From: Elusimicrobiota bacterium
GTDB taxonomy: Bacteria; Elusimicrobiota; Elusimicrobia; UBA1565; UBA9628
Direction of reading: 5' to 3'
Assembly (NCBI GenBank): GCA_027452025.1
Contig: DAIDHI010000076.1
Span: 1-51,388 of the forward strand
Length of the DNA: 51,388 bases
This document shows, one piece after another, positions 33,701 to 42,083 of this stretch. The notes under the pieces were generated by a model, which did no database searches, was not told the origin of the DNA, and saw nothing but the letters and a program-made list of their open reading frames with translations. The position numbers and the translations under genes are program-made. Each line of letters opens with the position of its first letter. Positions within the stretch are counted from its first letter, which is position 1.

Positions 33701-34044
33701 TCGAGGAGCGCAAGAAGCGCCTGGAGGAGGACTTCGACCGGCGACATCAGGAGCTCATGGCCGGCGCCGCGCAGGAGCGCGACGCCCTGCGCAACCAAGC
33801 CGAGAAGCGCGCCAAGGAGCTGGAAGAGGCCTTCCGCGTCAAATTCGCCGATCTCCAGCAGAAGCTCCACGACGTGCGCCAGGAAGTCAACCTCGCCAAG
33901 CTCGAGCTGGGGGCCGCCTACGACGAGAAAGTCCGGCGCCTCGGCGACGAGCGCACGGCGATGCAGAAGGATTACGAGCAGCGGCTGCGCGAGCTCGAGC
34001 TGCGCCGCGATGGTCGCGGCGGCCCCAAGGCCTCCGACGGCTGA
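30709..34044 (+). CDS. Very long coiled-coil protein (about 1,111 residues)
   Basis: From a TTG start the protein is almost entirely charged helix: continuous Glu, Lys, Arg, Gln and Ala with heptad spacing, and no membrane segment, signal peptide or globular domain. Repeated units of the type 'LxxREAxLxxxLxEREAxW' suggest growth by internal duplication. Only the first ~45 residues (DASAVNDLETARLALRWALERIHKL) are less regular. It probably forms a long rod or filament scaffold; I know no close relative. The start overlaps the kinase gene by 52 bases, and a CAAAAT box lies 8 bases before the TTG. A later start (first internal ATG near 30964) would still leave over 1,000 residues. Confidence 0.8.
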   Translation: MDKQEQEFFDASAVNDLETARLALRWALERIHKLSGESAALKEERDSAALQARKLSEDNAQKDDAVRRWKETIRLWESSLQDHKKMEETLREELRQELRRDQDAHVRAERAELEKQLDLLKRQLADKETEIGSLKRGAIDAAREAREAAEREAQALLKHQEQSFEDTKRAVSDRLSAQAEALRARERDLEEQQRQIEDQIRARDLELRRKYEKFEEDSLRHSRETLAREEQGLHEKLEGTLAAQEESLRRKEELLEERRRKLDTDYAKRTEELDKVYRDRFDRERQRLEERVEEERRFLERHNAEKTAKLEEDFRIRHRDVVAAFEAKEAESLAQYQALQNQLLAKEKDLWLKHQKQLEESLVKLRGELNARREESEKDFSTRENLLLAQLQEMEDAYRTKQEEIEHKTRQIQEQWTAKERAQWEEHQKKLQDATLEAHKRLETERSGFEATVAAIRDKAQADFAEQWAQRERALSEDHERALQAVRQRLSAQLDEERSARDAAFKEREEKLDLSLRQREAALRRQMSDEQERWLKSHEESAEALRKDLAERSAREAEAAQARYDDRLRALEADFRQKLAADRAALELKHQDLEKALRDEWQARSEREIEAKKRALDEAFAAREVDLRQLEGQLEARFLEKEKTLRQGLLERETQLKEELCRKEEALLRSSETALAQEKTILAQRHAELERTLRDRAAQEQVQLQENWAQREREWVAQREVLLNADRERLEQAFKQKEAVLEGLRRELEDRYAARLREAEAAATRRVAELEDANLRRAEEVEALRVALMVEARAKEGELHEKFRQKETQLKGMIEERMSALSKGEASYQEAWIKREAELQQALTKREAQWLEARKQELAKERLDWEQAREQEIAQRRRELEIGFQNREKLLEEAIRNRQRETEAALIQKEKDLILAYDDQIYKARTELDASYRAREEALELKYLELEKRLTGEWVGKENLWNAQKTQLVEREIAQLRANFTQKEAALEQRIADAEKALEERKKRLEEDFDRRHQELMAGAAQERDALRNQAEKRAKELEEAFRVKFADLQQKLHDVRQEVNLAKLELGAAYDEKVRRLGDERTAMQKDYEQRLRELELRRDGRGGPKASDG

Positions 34045-34079
34045 AGACTTCTCGCCCGGCGGCTATCGCCGCCATGCCA

Positions 34080-34604
34080 TCAAATGTCCCCGAAGCCGAG
34101 CAGGCGGCGGAAAGCCGCGAGAACCCTCGCCGCGCCCAAAAGGACGCGGCCGTTGAGCCGATAGCGGCCGTCTTCGAGCCTGGCCTGACCGAGTTCGACG
34201 AGACGGCCCAGCCTGGCCCGCAGCATCCCTTCCGGCGCGTAGCGCCGCTCGAGCTCCTCAAGGGTCATCGGTCCCTTCGTGCGAAACTCATCGAGGATGC
34301 GGATGCGGCGGCCCGTCTCGGTGAGATTGTAGAGATGAAAATAGGCGTAGCCGAAGCCCAGATAAGTCGACGCCCCGTAGGCCAGAGACCAGCCCAGCCA
34401 GGCGCGGGGAAGATCGACCCAGGCCAGCCGCCAACAGGCGAGGAGCGCGACCGGCGCCCCGGCCAGCACGACTCCAACGGTCACCGCCTGCGGGGCTGCG
34501 CGCAGGCGCGCCGCGCGCAGCAGGCGCGCCAGCGCCCCGTGGACGAAGGGCAAAAGGAGCGGCGCGGCCGCCAGGACCGCCTCGCAGCGCGCTTGGGGCG
34601 TCAT
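34080..34604 (-). CDS. Small membrane protein with winged-helix-like C-terminus (module copy 1, gene B)
   Basis: About 174 residues. Residues 1-110 contain three or four hydrophobic helices. The C-terminal ~65 residues (IRILDEFRTKGPMTLEELERRYAPEGMLRARLGRLVELGQARLEDGRYRLNGR) read like a winged-helix domain. It is paralogous to the protein at 48892-49410; both share YFHLxNLxETxRRxRIL, EDLERRY-type and 'GRYRL' segments. The ATG overlaps the stop of the preceding gene (ATGA). It is the last gene of the TMTC-like operon. The function is unknown; a membrane-anchored regulator is one idea. Confidence 0.75.
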   Translation of the reverse strand: MTPQARCEAVLAAAPLLLPFVHGALARLLRAARLRAAPQAVTVGVVLAGAPVALLACWRLAWVDLPRAWLGWSLAYGASTYLGFGYAYFHLYNLTETGRRIRILDEFRTKGPMTLEELERRYAPEGMLRARLGRLVELGQARLEDGRYRLNGRVLLGAARVLAAFRRLLGFGDI

Positions 34605-35089
34605 CCGGCCCCCGGCGGCAGGCCCAGGAGCGCGCGCAGCCAGACAAAGGGGTAGATCAGCGCCTTGCCGCGGGCGCTGATTTCCAGGCGCGTCGAGCCC
34701 TCCCGAGGGGTCAGCAGCCGCCCGACGACGAGGGGATCGAAGATCTCGCGCACCAGACGCTGGGCGCCCAGCCGAGCCCGCAGATCCTCGAAGGCCGCGC
34801 CTTCGCGGCCGCCCGCGGCTATGAGCAGCACCAGCCTCAGCGTAGGTGGCAACTGAGTCAGCGTCGGATAGGTCTGGATGTAGGCGCACGACAAGGCGGC
34901 GTGAGCGAGCAGCACTCCGAGAAGTTCCGGCCACCGGAAGGCGGCGGCCAAACCCGGGAGAATGGGAAGGAAAAAGATCGCGAAAAGGGCGGGAATGCGC
35001 CGCACTCCGAAGAATCGCCACGCGACGACGTGGACCCCCAGGCAGGCGAGGAACAATCCGAACGCGGCCAAGACGACGCCGGGATTCAT
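34601..35089 (-). CDS. Small membrane protein with winged-helix-like C-terminus (module copy 1, gene A)
   Basis: About 162 residues. There are three membrane helices (VVLAAFGLFLACLGVHVVAW, then two more to about residue 75), followed by a region reading LRARLGAQRLVREIFDPLVVGRLL...LEISARGKALIYPF, like a winged helix plus one more hydrophobic helix. It is paralogous to 48395-48895: both end 'LRxLLGLPxGAG' and share 'WRxFGxxRxP' and 'CAYxQxxP'. It overlaps both neighbours by 4 bases (ATGA), so it is translated with the TMTC-like gene. The function is unknown. Confidence 0.75.
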   Translation of the reverse strand: MNPGVVLAAFGLFLACLGVHVVAWRFFGVRRIPALFAIFFLPILPGLAAAFRWPELLGVLLAHAALSCAYIQTYPTLTQLPPTLRLVLLIAAGGREGAAFEDLRARLGAQRLVREIFDPLVVGRLLTPREGSTRLEISARGKALIYPFVWLRALLGLPPGAG

Positions 35090-37293
35090 CGCCGGGCGGC
35101 CTTGCGGTAACAGTGCGTGTTGCCGGCGGAGGCGGGGTCGAGGCGGACGGCCTCGGAGCAATAGCGGTCGGCCTCCGCCAGCCGGCCCTGCGACGTCAGG
35201 AGGACGCCCAGGTTCAAATTGGCGTTGGCGGCCCCGGGATTGCAGCGGATGGCCTCGCGGTATTCGCGCTCGGCCTCGCTCAGCCGCCCCTGGGTGTGAT
35301 CGATCAAGCCCAGGTTGAAATGGGCGTTGCCCATGTTCGGGTCCAAAGCGACGGCGCGTTGGAACGCCCCGGCCGCGTCGGCCGGGCGCCCGTCCTGCAT
35401 GAAGGCCACGCCAAGATCGTAGAATGCCGGCGCGCTGCCCGGATCGTAGCGCGTCGCCTGCGTAAAGCCCGCCACGGCGTCCTCGCGGCGCCCGGCCGCC
35501 AGCGCGGCCGAAGCCTCGTCGAGGAACCGATGAGCCGAAGCCAGCCGCGCGTTCCGCGGCAGCCTCGAGACCTGCGCCGCCTGCGCGACGGCGAGATTGC
35601 CGCGCGCCAAGGCGTTGTTCGGGTCCAGGCGCAGCGCTTCCTCCAGTTCCCGCGACGCCTCGTCGGCCCGACCGTCCTGCAGCAGGAAGAAGCCGAGGTT
35701 GTTGTGGGCGACGACGAGATTGGGATCGAGGACGAGCGCCTTGCGGGTCTCGGCGACGGCTTGGGCGCGCCGGCCCGCCCGGACGTAGAACAAGCCGAAG
35801 TTGAGATGAAGGACGGCATCGTTGGGATCGAGCTCGGCGAGCTTGCTCCACATCAGGGCGGCCGAGTCGTACTGCTTGAGCGCCTCGTAATCGGCGGCGG
35901 CGCCGGAGACGGCCTCGACGTAATCCGGCTGGACCCTCGCGGCCTCGAGCTCATGACGGACGGCATCCTGCATCCGCCCCTGCGCCGCCAGATACTGCGC
36001 CTCCTCGTGCTCGCAATAGGCGCAGCCGGGCTGGGCGCTCATCTGGCGAGCGAACAACGAATCCGAGTCCTTCCACGCCCTCTCCTGCGAAAGCGTGAGA
36101 CCGCAAAGTCCGGCCAGCAGCGCCGCCGCCCCGGCCAACCATGCGCCTCGGGCCTTGGTGCGACGCGCCGCGGCGAAGAGCAGCCCTGCGCCCAGGAGCG
36201 CCCACGGCAAGGCGGCCAGGAAGAACCACTTGTCGGCGGCGACCCGGGGGCGCGGGTCGATCGGCCACAGGCCCAAAAACGGCAGCAGGGCCGCCCCGTA
36301 GGCCGCCAAGGCCGCCCATGCCCACGGCCGCTGCCGCCGACCGGCGAAGGCGGCTGCCGCCGCGCCGGCGACCGCGGCCGCGGCCAAGCCGTAGACCCAG
36401 CTCGCTCGGGGAGCCGGATAAAACGGCGCGAGGCGGGCCGGCGCCACCATCTTCGCGAGATAAAACGCCGCGGCGTAGCCGGCCCGCCCGAGGAGCGCGG
36501 CCGGCGCGGAGGCCGGCGCGGATATCCCGGCCAAATAGAGCCCGTTGGCCGCCACGACGGCCGTGGCCGCCGACAGGAAGAAGAGCGGGGCTTTCTCCTC
36601 GGCCAGCGCGCGCAGCCGGCCCGGACCCTCGGCGCGACGCAGAGGATAGACGTCGGCGATCAAAAACAGCAGCGGCAGGCCCAACGCCGCGGGCTTGGAA
36701 AGCAGCGACAAGACGAAGAACCCGGCCGCCAGCGCCAGGCGGCGCAAGCGGCGCTCTTCCTGGCCGGGCTCGTGGGCCTTTAAATAAGCGTCGAGGGACA
36801 GGACGGCGAAGAGCGCGGCCAGGAGGTAGCCGCGCTGCGAGGCCCAGGCGACGACCTCGACGCGCTGGGGATGGACCCAAAAGAGCAGCGCCGCGAATGC
36901 CGCGCACAAGCGCAGCAGACCGGCCTCGGAGGCCTCCGGAGCCGACGCGCGGCGCAGCAGCCTCGCCGCGAGGCCGTAGGTCGCCGCCGCGCCGGCGGCG
37001 GCGAGCAGGACGTTTCCCAGATGATAGCCGGCGGGGTTCATGCCCCAGAGGAGGTAATCGAGCCCGTGCGTCAGCCACGTCACCGGCTGGTAGGAGCCGG
37101 CGACCTGGAAGCGCAGAAGCATCCACTTGAGGTTCGCCGCCGAAAGGCCCCGGTAGTCGGGGTTGGCCAGGAAGTTGGAGGCGTCGCCGAAGCGCAGGAA
37201 GCCGGCGCGCACGGTGGGAGCGTAGAGCAGGGCCGTCGCGACGCCGACGGCGAGCGCGTGCCAGGCGTCCTGGCGGGAGTCGCTCTGCGCCAT
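35086..37293 (-). CDS. TMTC-like membrane protein with C-terminal TPR repeats
   Basis: A 735-residue protein. The first ~400 residues contain about ten membrane helices. The early luminal pattern FGDASNFLANPDYRGLSAANLKWML ... SYQPVTWLTHGLDYLLWGMNPAGYHLGNVLL is typical of bacterial TMTC/PMT-like proteins (GT-C fold, DUF1736 relatives). About nine TPRs occupy residues ~410-735 (repeats such as 'LDPNxxxAHxNLG'). Such proteins may transfer a lipid-linked sugar to protein, with the TPRs binding substrate. The activity is not shown. It starts 3 bases after the YfhO-like gene and couples to the two small membrane proteins. Confidence 0.8.
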   Translation of the reverse strand: MAQSDSRQDAWHALAVGVATALLYAPTVRAGFLRFGDASNFLANPDYRGLSAANLKWMLLRFQVAGSYQPVTWLTHGLDYLLWGMNPAGYHLGNVLLAAAGAAATYGLAARLLRRASAPEASEAGLLRLCAAFAALLFWVHPQRVEVVAWASQRGYLLAALFAVLSLDAYLKAHEPGQEERRLRRLALAAGFFVLSLLSKPAALGLPLLFLIADVYPLRRAEGPGRLRALAEEKAPLFFLSAATAVVAANGLYLAGISAPASAPAALLGRAGYAAAFYLAKMVAPARLAPFYPAPRASWVYGLAAAAVAGAAAAAFAGRRQRPWAWAALAAYGAALLPFLGLWPIDPRPRVAADKWFFLAALPWALLGAGLLFAAARRTKARGAWLAGAAALLAGLCGLTLSQERAWKDSDSLFARQMSAQPGCAYCEHEEAQYLAAQGRMQDAVRHELEAARVQPDYVEAVSGAAADYEALKQYDSAALMWSKLAELDPNDAVLHLNFGLFYVRAGRRAQAVAETRKALVLDPNLVVAHNNLGFFLLQDGRADEASRELEEALRLDPNNALARGNLAVAQAAQVSRLPRNARLASAHRFLDEASAALAAGRREDAVAGFTQATRYDPGSAPAFYDLGVAFMQDGRPADAAGAFQRAVALDPNMGNAHFNLGLIDHTQGRLSEAEREYREAIRCNPGAANANLNLGVLLTSQGRLAEADRYCSEAVRLDPASAGNTHCYRKAARR

Positions 37294-37296
37294 GGA

Positions 37297-39618
37297 CTAG
37301 GCGGCCGCGCCCTCGAGCGTTTCCCAGCCGAGCAGCCCCGCCAGCGCCAGCGCGGCCAGCAGCCAATAGAGGTAGAGCGACAGGCGCACCGGCCAGGGGT
37401 CGTAGACCCACCGCACCGTGTGCTCTCCGGCGGGCAGGACCACGGCCTTGAAGGCGAAATTGGCTCGATACACGGGGACCTCGCGGCCGTCGATCGTCGC
37501 CGACCAGTAGGGCTCGTAGGCATCCAAATAATACAGGAATCCCGGCTTCGCCGTCTGCGTTCGGACCGCGACGGAATTGAAGGAGAAGCTCAGCGTGTCG
37601 ACGCGGCCGGCCAGCCTCTCGGGCTTGACTCCGGCCTGCGCCACGGCGACTTGATCGTGCAGGAGGAACGGTGGCTGGCGCGTCGCCAACCCGGGATCTT
37701 TATCGATGTTTGCGAGAGCGCCGAGCGGCTCGTAATAGCCGTTGGTGTAGAGCTCGAAACGCGGGTAGGAGCTCTGGATGTTCGTTTGAAAATCCCAGGT
37801 GCTCAAGAACCGGCGCCCGGCGGGGTGCGTGTAGAGCACCAGCCAGTCCTTGGTCGCGGCATAGACGCTGTGATGGAGGCCGGCGTTGACGGTGAAGCCC
37901 GGGGGAAAGATGTCGGTGGCCTCCGAAGTCGAGGGCTTGAGCGCGGGGTCGTCGGGCAGCCGGAGGTTCGCGGGCAGATCGGAAACCGGGATGCGCGCCT
38001 CCCAGGAGCCCCACCAGCGCGGCGGGTCGTTGACGTCCATGTGGTAGGACGCCGAGACCACGAGGTCGGTGAAGGCCAGGAAAAACAGCGCCGCGCACAG
38101 GCGCCGCCGCCGGCCCGCGTCGGCCTCGCCGAGCATGAGCCAGGAGATGATCGAAAACAGCGCCAAGTAGAGCCCGACGTGCGCCGCGGTGTGCACCAGG
38201 GGATGCGAGGCTCCGGTGAAAAAACAGATCGAGGCGAATAACGCCAAGCCGGCGGCGGCCAGGAGCTTGAGCGCGGCGGCGAGGGCGTCCCTCTGCGGCG
38301 ACGCCGGTCCGCGCCGCAGGATCCGGTCCAGGCCGACCCCGGAAAGCACGAGCAGGAAGATCGCCGAGCCGCCGCGCGGCATCAGCGTCAACATGTTGCG
38401 GATGTCCTTGATGAGCGGCCAGCGGTCGACCAGGGCCTGATACGCCAGATTCTGCTGCGTATAGATCACGAAGGCGTCGCACAGGAAATAGCCGAGTCCC
38501 AGGGCGAGCACGAACGATTCGCTTCCGGCCAGCAGGAAGGCGGCCAGGAGCAAAGGGACCGTGGCCAGCCCGATGTAGCGGTAGTCGTGCCCGCCCCAGG
38601 CGAAGGCCAGGACATCCTTATGGACGTCGCTGAAGGGCAGCCAGTTGAAAATGACCGTCCAGATCTCCGAATGCTCGACGGGCACGTCCTGGGTCGTGAT
38701 CGACCTCGAGCCGAGATAGTCGACCGGGCCGCCGCGAAAGCGCAGAAGGTGTCCGCCGTTGAGGCGGAAAGACACGTAGGTCGCCAGGAAGCCGCAGACC
38801 AACAGGACCGCGCCGAACGTGACGATGAGCCGCCCGCGCGGGCCGCCGAGCGCCCGCCTCAGGATGGCGAAGGCGTCCATGATCGCCGAGGGTTCGAGCG
38901 CCGCCAAAAAGAGCGCGAAGGCAGTCGTCCAGAACGCGGCGGACTGCATGAACTCGCTTCCCACCATGCTCAGCAGCAGCGCCGCGAAGAAAACGAGCCA
39001 GGCCAAGTCGAGCGGCCGGCGGCGACGGACGAAGCGGATGAGCCCGTAAATGAAGAAGACGGCCGGGATCATCGGATAGAGATAAGCGTCCTTGAAGTTC
39101 ATGACCTGCAGATAGCAGAACGTGAAGAGCAGGGCCGGAAGGGCGGCGGCCCAGCGGTCCTCAATGAGCTCGCGCGAGATGAGGTAGACGCCCAGCAGGC
39201 AGAGGGAAAAAACGTAGATCGTGTGCTCGAAGGCCAGCCAGGTGCTGATGTGGACGCCGAAGAGCCTGTCGACGACCTGGAAGGCGAAAATCGACGGCAG
39301 CGTGGCGAAATTCAGGAACGGGTCGAAGAGCGTGTTGAAGACGTAGATGGGCACGCCGTCGCAAAGCGTCGGGTCCCACCAGGGAAGCTGGCGCGTGGCC
39401 CGCAGGGAGGAGAAGATCTCCGAATGCATGCCCAGAGACCCATAGGTGTCGCCGGCGAGGTAATACCGCCGCGACAGAAAGCCGCGGGCGAAGATGACCG
39501 TATAGAGGAATATCAGCGCGCCGAGGACCAGCGCGTCCCAAAGCAGACCGCGCCAGCGCCCGGAAGGGGCGTCGAAAGCCGTCTCGGCCGGGGCCAAGAC
39601 GGCGGAGGGGCGCCTCAT
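37297..39618 (-). CDS. YfhO-family multi-pass membrane protein
   Basis: A 773-residue protein with about twelve membrane helices. The start (YYLAGDTYGSLGMHSEIFSSLRATRQLPWWDPTLCDGVPIY) is the GT-C-like first loop. The C-terminus (YLDAYEPYWSATIDGREVPVYRANFAFKAVVLPAGEHTVRWVYDP) is the YfhO beta domain followed by two helices. YfhO-like proteins are implicated in glycosylation of teichoic acids or lipids in other bacteria. The function here is inferred only. A strong promoter (TTGACT, 17 bases, TATCAT) lies 6 bases before the ATG. Confidence 0.82.
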   Translation of the reverse strand: MRRPSAVLAPAETAFDAPSGRWRGLLWDALVLGALIFLYTVIFARGFLSRRYYLAGDTYGSLGMHSEIFSSLRATRQLPWWDPTLCDGVPIYVFNTLFDPFLNFATLPSIFAFQVVDRLFGVHISTWLAFEHTIYVFSLCLLGVYLISRELIEDRWAAALPALLFTFCYLQVMNFKDAYLYPMIPAVFFIYGLIRFVRRRRPLDLAWLVFFAALLLSMVGSEFMQSAAFWTTAFALFLAALEPSAIMDAFAILRRALGGPRGRLIVTFGAVLLVCGFLATYVSFRLNGGHLLRFRGGPVDYLGSRSITTQDVPVEHSEIWTVIFNWLPFSDVHKDVLAFAWGGHDYRYIGLATVPLLLAAFLLAGSESFVLALGLGYFLCDAFVIYTQQNLAYQALVDRWPLIKDIRNMLTLMPRGGSAIFLLVLSGVGLDRILRRGPASPQRDALAAALKLLAAAGLALFASICFFTGASHPLVHTAAHVGLYLALFSIISWLMLGEADAGRRRRLCAALFFLAFTDLVVSASYHMDVNDPPRWWGSWEARIPVSDLPANLRLPDDPALKPSTSEATDIFPPGFTVNAGLHHSVYAATKDWLVLYTHPAGRRFLSTWDFQTNIQSSYPRFELYTNGYYEPLGALANIDKDPGLATRQPPFLLHDQVAVAQAGVKPERLAGRVDTLSFSFNSVAVRTQTAKPGFLYYLDAYEPYWSATIDGREVPVYRANFAFKAVVLPAGEHTVRWVYDPWPVRLSLYLYWLLAALALAGLLGWETLEGAAA

Positions 39619-39624
39619 GCCCAG

Positions 39625-39653
39625 ATGATACCGTCCGCGTCCGCCTCAGTCAA
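39625..39653 (-). promoter_or_regulatory. Sigma70-like promoter of the YfhO-TMTC operon
   Basis: On the minus strand TTGACT (plus 39648-39653) and TATCAT (plus 39625-39630) are separated by exactly 17 bases. The -10 box ends 6 bases before the ATG at 39618, so the transcript should be leaderless or nearly so. This is the best promoter in the window. Confidence 0.65.
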
Positions 39654-39668
39654 GGTGGGGCCGCAGGG

Positions 39669-39697
39669 TTGCTTCCCCCTCTCTTTCCGGTTATACT
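39669..39697 (+). promoter_or_regulatory. Sigma70-like promoter of the divergent YfhO-like pair
   Basis: TTGCTT (39669-39674), 17 bases, TATACT (39692-39697), then 10 bases to the ATG at 39708. It faces away from the promoter at 39625-39653, so both membrane-protein operons start from one 89-base intergenic region. Confidence 0.5.
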
Positions 39698-39707
39698 CCA
39701 AGCGCCG

Positions 39708-42083
39708 ATGAAACGCCGCGCGGGCGCGCTTTGGCCTCATTTGGCGTTCCTGGGCCTGAGTGCCTTGTATGTGCTCCAGCATTGGGCGCTGCTGGCCGAC
39801 AACCACCACTATCTTTCGCACGACAACCTCGGCTACCATCTGCCCGCCTTCGTCTACTTCGCGGCCTCCCTGGCCCACGGCTTCGGCTTTCCGCGCCTCG
39901 TCCTCGACTGGGGCGGCAGCGACATCGCCATGTCGGCCATCAGCGCCGGTTACTTTTCCCCCAACTTCATCATCGGCTACCTCGTCTACGTCCTGACCCC
40001 GGCCTCGCCGCTCCTGGCCCTCAAGCTCTCGCTGCTTTTGGGCGTCATCCTCAACGCCTACGGCTGGTTCCTGCTCTGGCGGCGCCTGCTGCCCAAGCCG
40101 GGCTACGCCCTCTTCGGGGTCTTCCTGTTTTTCCTCAGCGGCATCGGCATCACGGCGCTCAATCAGGCGCAAATCCTCTTTACGCTGGCTTGGCTGCCGT
40201 GGACGCTGCTGTTCCTGACGCTCTCGACCGAGTCCCCGCGCTGGCTGCCGCTGGCCGGGGCCTGCGGCGCGGGCCTGATGACCCTACACTACCCGCAGAT
40301 CCACGTCGTGATGTTCTGCTTCCTGGGCCTCATCCTCGGGGCCCTGGCCGCCGCGGGCTTTCGCTTCCCCCTTCCGCGTCCCCGGCCCGTCCTCGCCGTA
40401 TTGGCCGTCGGCTTCTTCTTCATGGCCGCGGCGCCCACGCTCTACATATTCGCGATCAAGGGACAGTACGGCAGCCCGGTGCGCGTCAACGGCGAGATGA
40501 AGTCCAAGACCCTGGAGGAATACCTGGAGGTCAACACCCAGCAGCTTTCCTCGGCCCCGCCGCAGTACGTCTGGAACCTGGCCTCGCCGCGCGCCGACCA
40601 GGGCGACGACCAGATGGGCTACTACGTCACGCGCGCGGGCTTCGCCCTGGCGCTGGCCGGCTTGGCCGGCATCCTCTTCTACTTTCCGCAATGGCTGTTC
40701 CTGCCTTTCTTCGTCGCCGCCTCGGCTTGGATGTCCTGCGGCGTCTTCGGGCATCTGGCGCAGCTCCTCTTCGAGTTCCATTTCCCGACGATCAACATGT
40801 TCCGCCAGTATTACCATGCCTTTCCCTACGTCGTCGCGGGCATGATCACGCTGGCCTGCCTGGGGTTGGCCGCGCTCGACCGCCTCGCCTGCGACCTCGG
40901 CCTATCGAGGGCGACCAGGCTGGCCGGGCTGGCCCTCCTCGCCCTGACCGCCGGCTTCGACGGGCAGGCGTATTATCAGGCCTTCCTGCGCGGCTATACC
41001 TTCGACGCTCCGCAGGTCGTGCCGCGGCTTTCCGAGCCGGACTTCCTCTCTCTGCTGAGCAAGCCCGGCTGGCTGCGGGAGATCCTGCCCGAGATCCCGG
41101 ACTGGCGCACGTTCCTAGCCAAGCGTCCCGACCTCGCCTTCTTCAACGCCTGCCCGGCCGCCGTCGGGCCGCGCGCCTGGCCGCTACCCGCCTCCGGGCC
41201 GCTGCCGACCGACATCGCGGGCTGGTGCCGGCTGCTGTCTTCCGCCCGGCCAGCCGACCCGTCGGTCACGATCACGCCCCGCTCCGTGCGCCTGAGCTCT
41301 TCCGGCCCGGTCCGCGCCGTGCTGGCCATCAGCCCGACGCTGATCGGCCGCGCCCCGGCAAACGCGACTCTCTCCGCCGCCGCAGGCGGAGCGCTGACGC
41401 TCGTTTCCTTCGACGGACAGGCCGAGGTTCCCTTTGCCGGCGGGCGCTTCGAATCGCTGGTCATCCTGGAGGCCCTGGCCGTAGGCTTGGCCGCGCTGCA
41501 ATGCCTGGCCTGGGCCTCGGAGGAGCGTCGCGCGGCGCGCGCCAAGGCCGCGCGCTGGGCGAAGGTCTCCGCGGGCTCGCCGCTGGTCCAAGCCCTCATT
41601 CTCTCGGGTTTTTGCGCGCTGCTCTGGGACTATCCGCTCCGGCTTGGAGGCGGACGCGTCTGCGCCGCCGCCCTGCCCCTGGTCTGCGCCGGGGCGTTCT
41701 TCGCCGGCCGCAACGCCGACGCGGCGCTGCGCCGCAGGATCTGGGCCTGGACGGTTTTCCTGACGGCGGTCAACCTGGCCTTGGGCGCGGCCTTCCTGGG
41801 GCTGGGCTCGGGCGCGTCGCCCGCTTGGCGCTGGCTGTCTCTGCGGCCGGCCCTGGCGCTGCTCTCCTACTGCCTGCTGCTCGCCGCCGCCTGGATCGCC
41901 AAGCCCTTCCCTTCGCCCTCGGCCTCGGTCAAGAAGGCGCAGGCCGCCGGCGCCGCTCTTCTTTTAGCCGACTTTGGCGCTTGGTCGGCCGGCCTCGGGA
42001 CTTGGACGGCGCTCGCCGGCCTGGCCGCCGCCGGGGGCTGCTTCTATTTCGCGGGAGGCCGTGAAGACTCCGAGTTGGCCTGA
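39708..42083 (+). CDS. YfhO-like / GT-C-type multi-pass membrane protein
   Basis: About 791 residues from the ATG at 39708, 10 bases after a TATACT box. It has many membrane helices. The first loop SHDNLGYHLPAFVYFAASLAHGFGFPRLVLDWGGSDIAMSAISAGYFSP resembles the GT-C / YfhO acceptor loop. A soluble region (about 440-590) lies between two membrane blocks. The YfhO C-terminal beta domain is not recognisable, so it could be a partner or a diverged copy. It overlaps the next gene by 23 bases. Confidence 0.72.
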   Translation: MKRRAGALWPHLAFLGLSALYVLQHWALLADNHHYLSHDNLGYHLPAFVYFAASLAHGFGFPRLVLDWGGSDIAMSAISAGYFSPNFIIGYLVYVLTPASPLLALKLSLLLGVILNAYGWFLLWRRLLPKPGYALFGVFLFFLSGIGITALNQAQILFTLAWLPWTLLFLTLSTESPRWLPLAGACGAGLMTLHYPQIHVVMFCFLGLILGALAAAGFRFPLPRPRPVLAVLAVGFFFMAAAPTLYIFAIKGQYGSPVRVNGEMKSKTLEEYLEVNTQQLSSAPPQYVWNLASPRADQGDDQMGYYVTRAGFALALAGLAGILFYFPQWLFLPFFVAASAWMSCGVFGHLAQLLFEFHFPTINMFRQYYHAFPYVVAGMITLACLGLAALDRLACDLGLSRATRLAGLALLALTAGFDGQAYYQAFLRGYTFDAPQVVPRLSEPDFLSLLSKPGWLREILPEIPDWRTFLAKRPDLAFFNACPAAVGPRAWPLPASGPLPTDIAGWCRLLSSARPADPSVTITPRSVRLSSSGPVRAVLAISPTLIGRAPANATLSAAAGGALTLVSFDGQAEVPFAGGRFESLVILEALAVGLAALQCLAWASEERRAARAKAARWAKVSAGSPLVQALILSGFCALLWDYPLRLGGGRVCAAALPLVCAGAFFAGRNADAALRRRIWAWTVFLTAVNLALGAAFLGLGSGASPAWRWLSLRPALALLSYCLLLAAAWIAKPFPSPSASVKKAQAAGAALLLADFGAWSAGLGTWTALAGLAAAGGCFYFAGGREDSELA

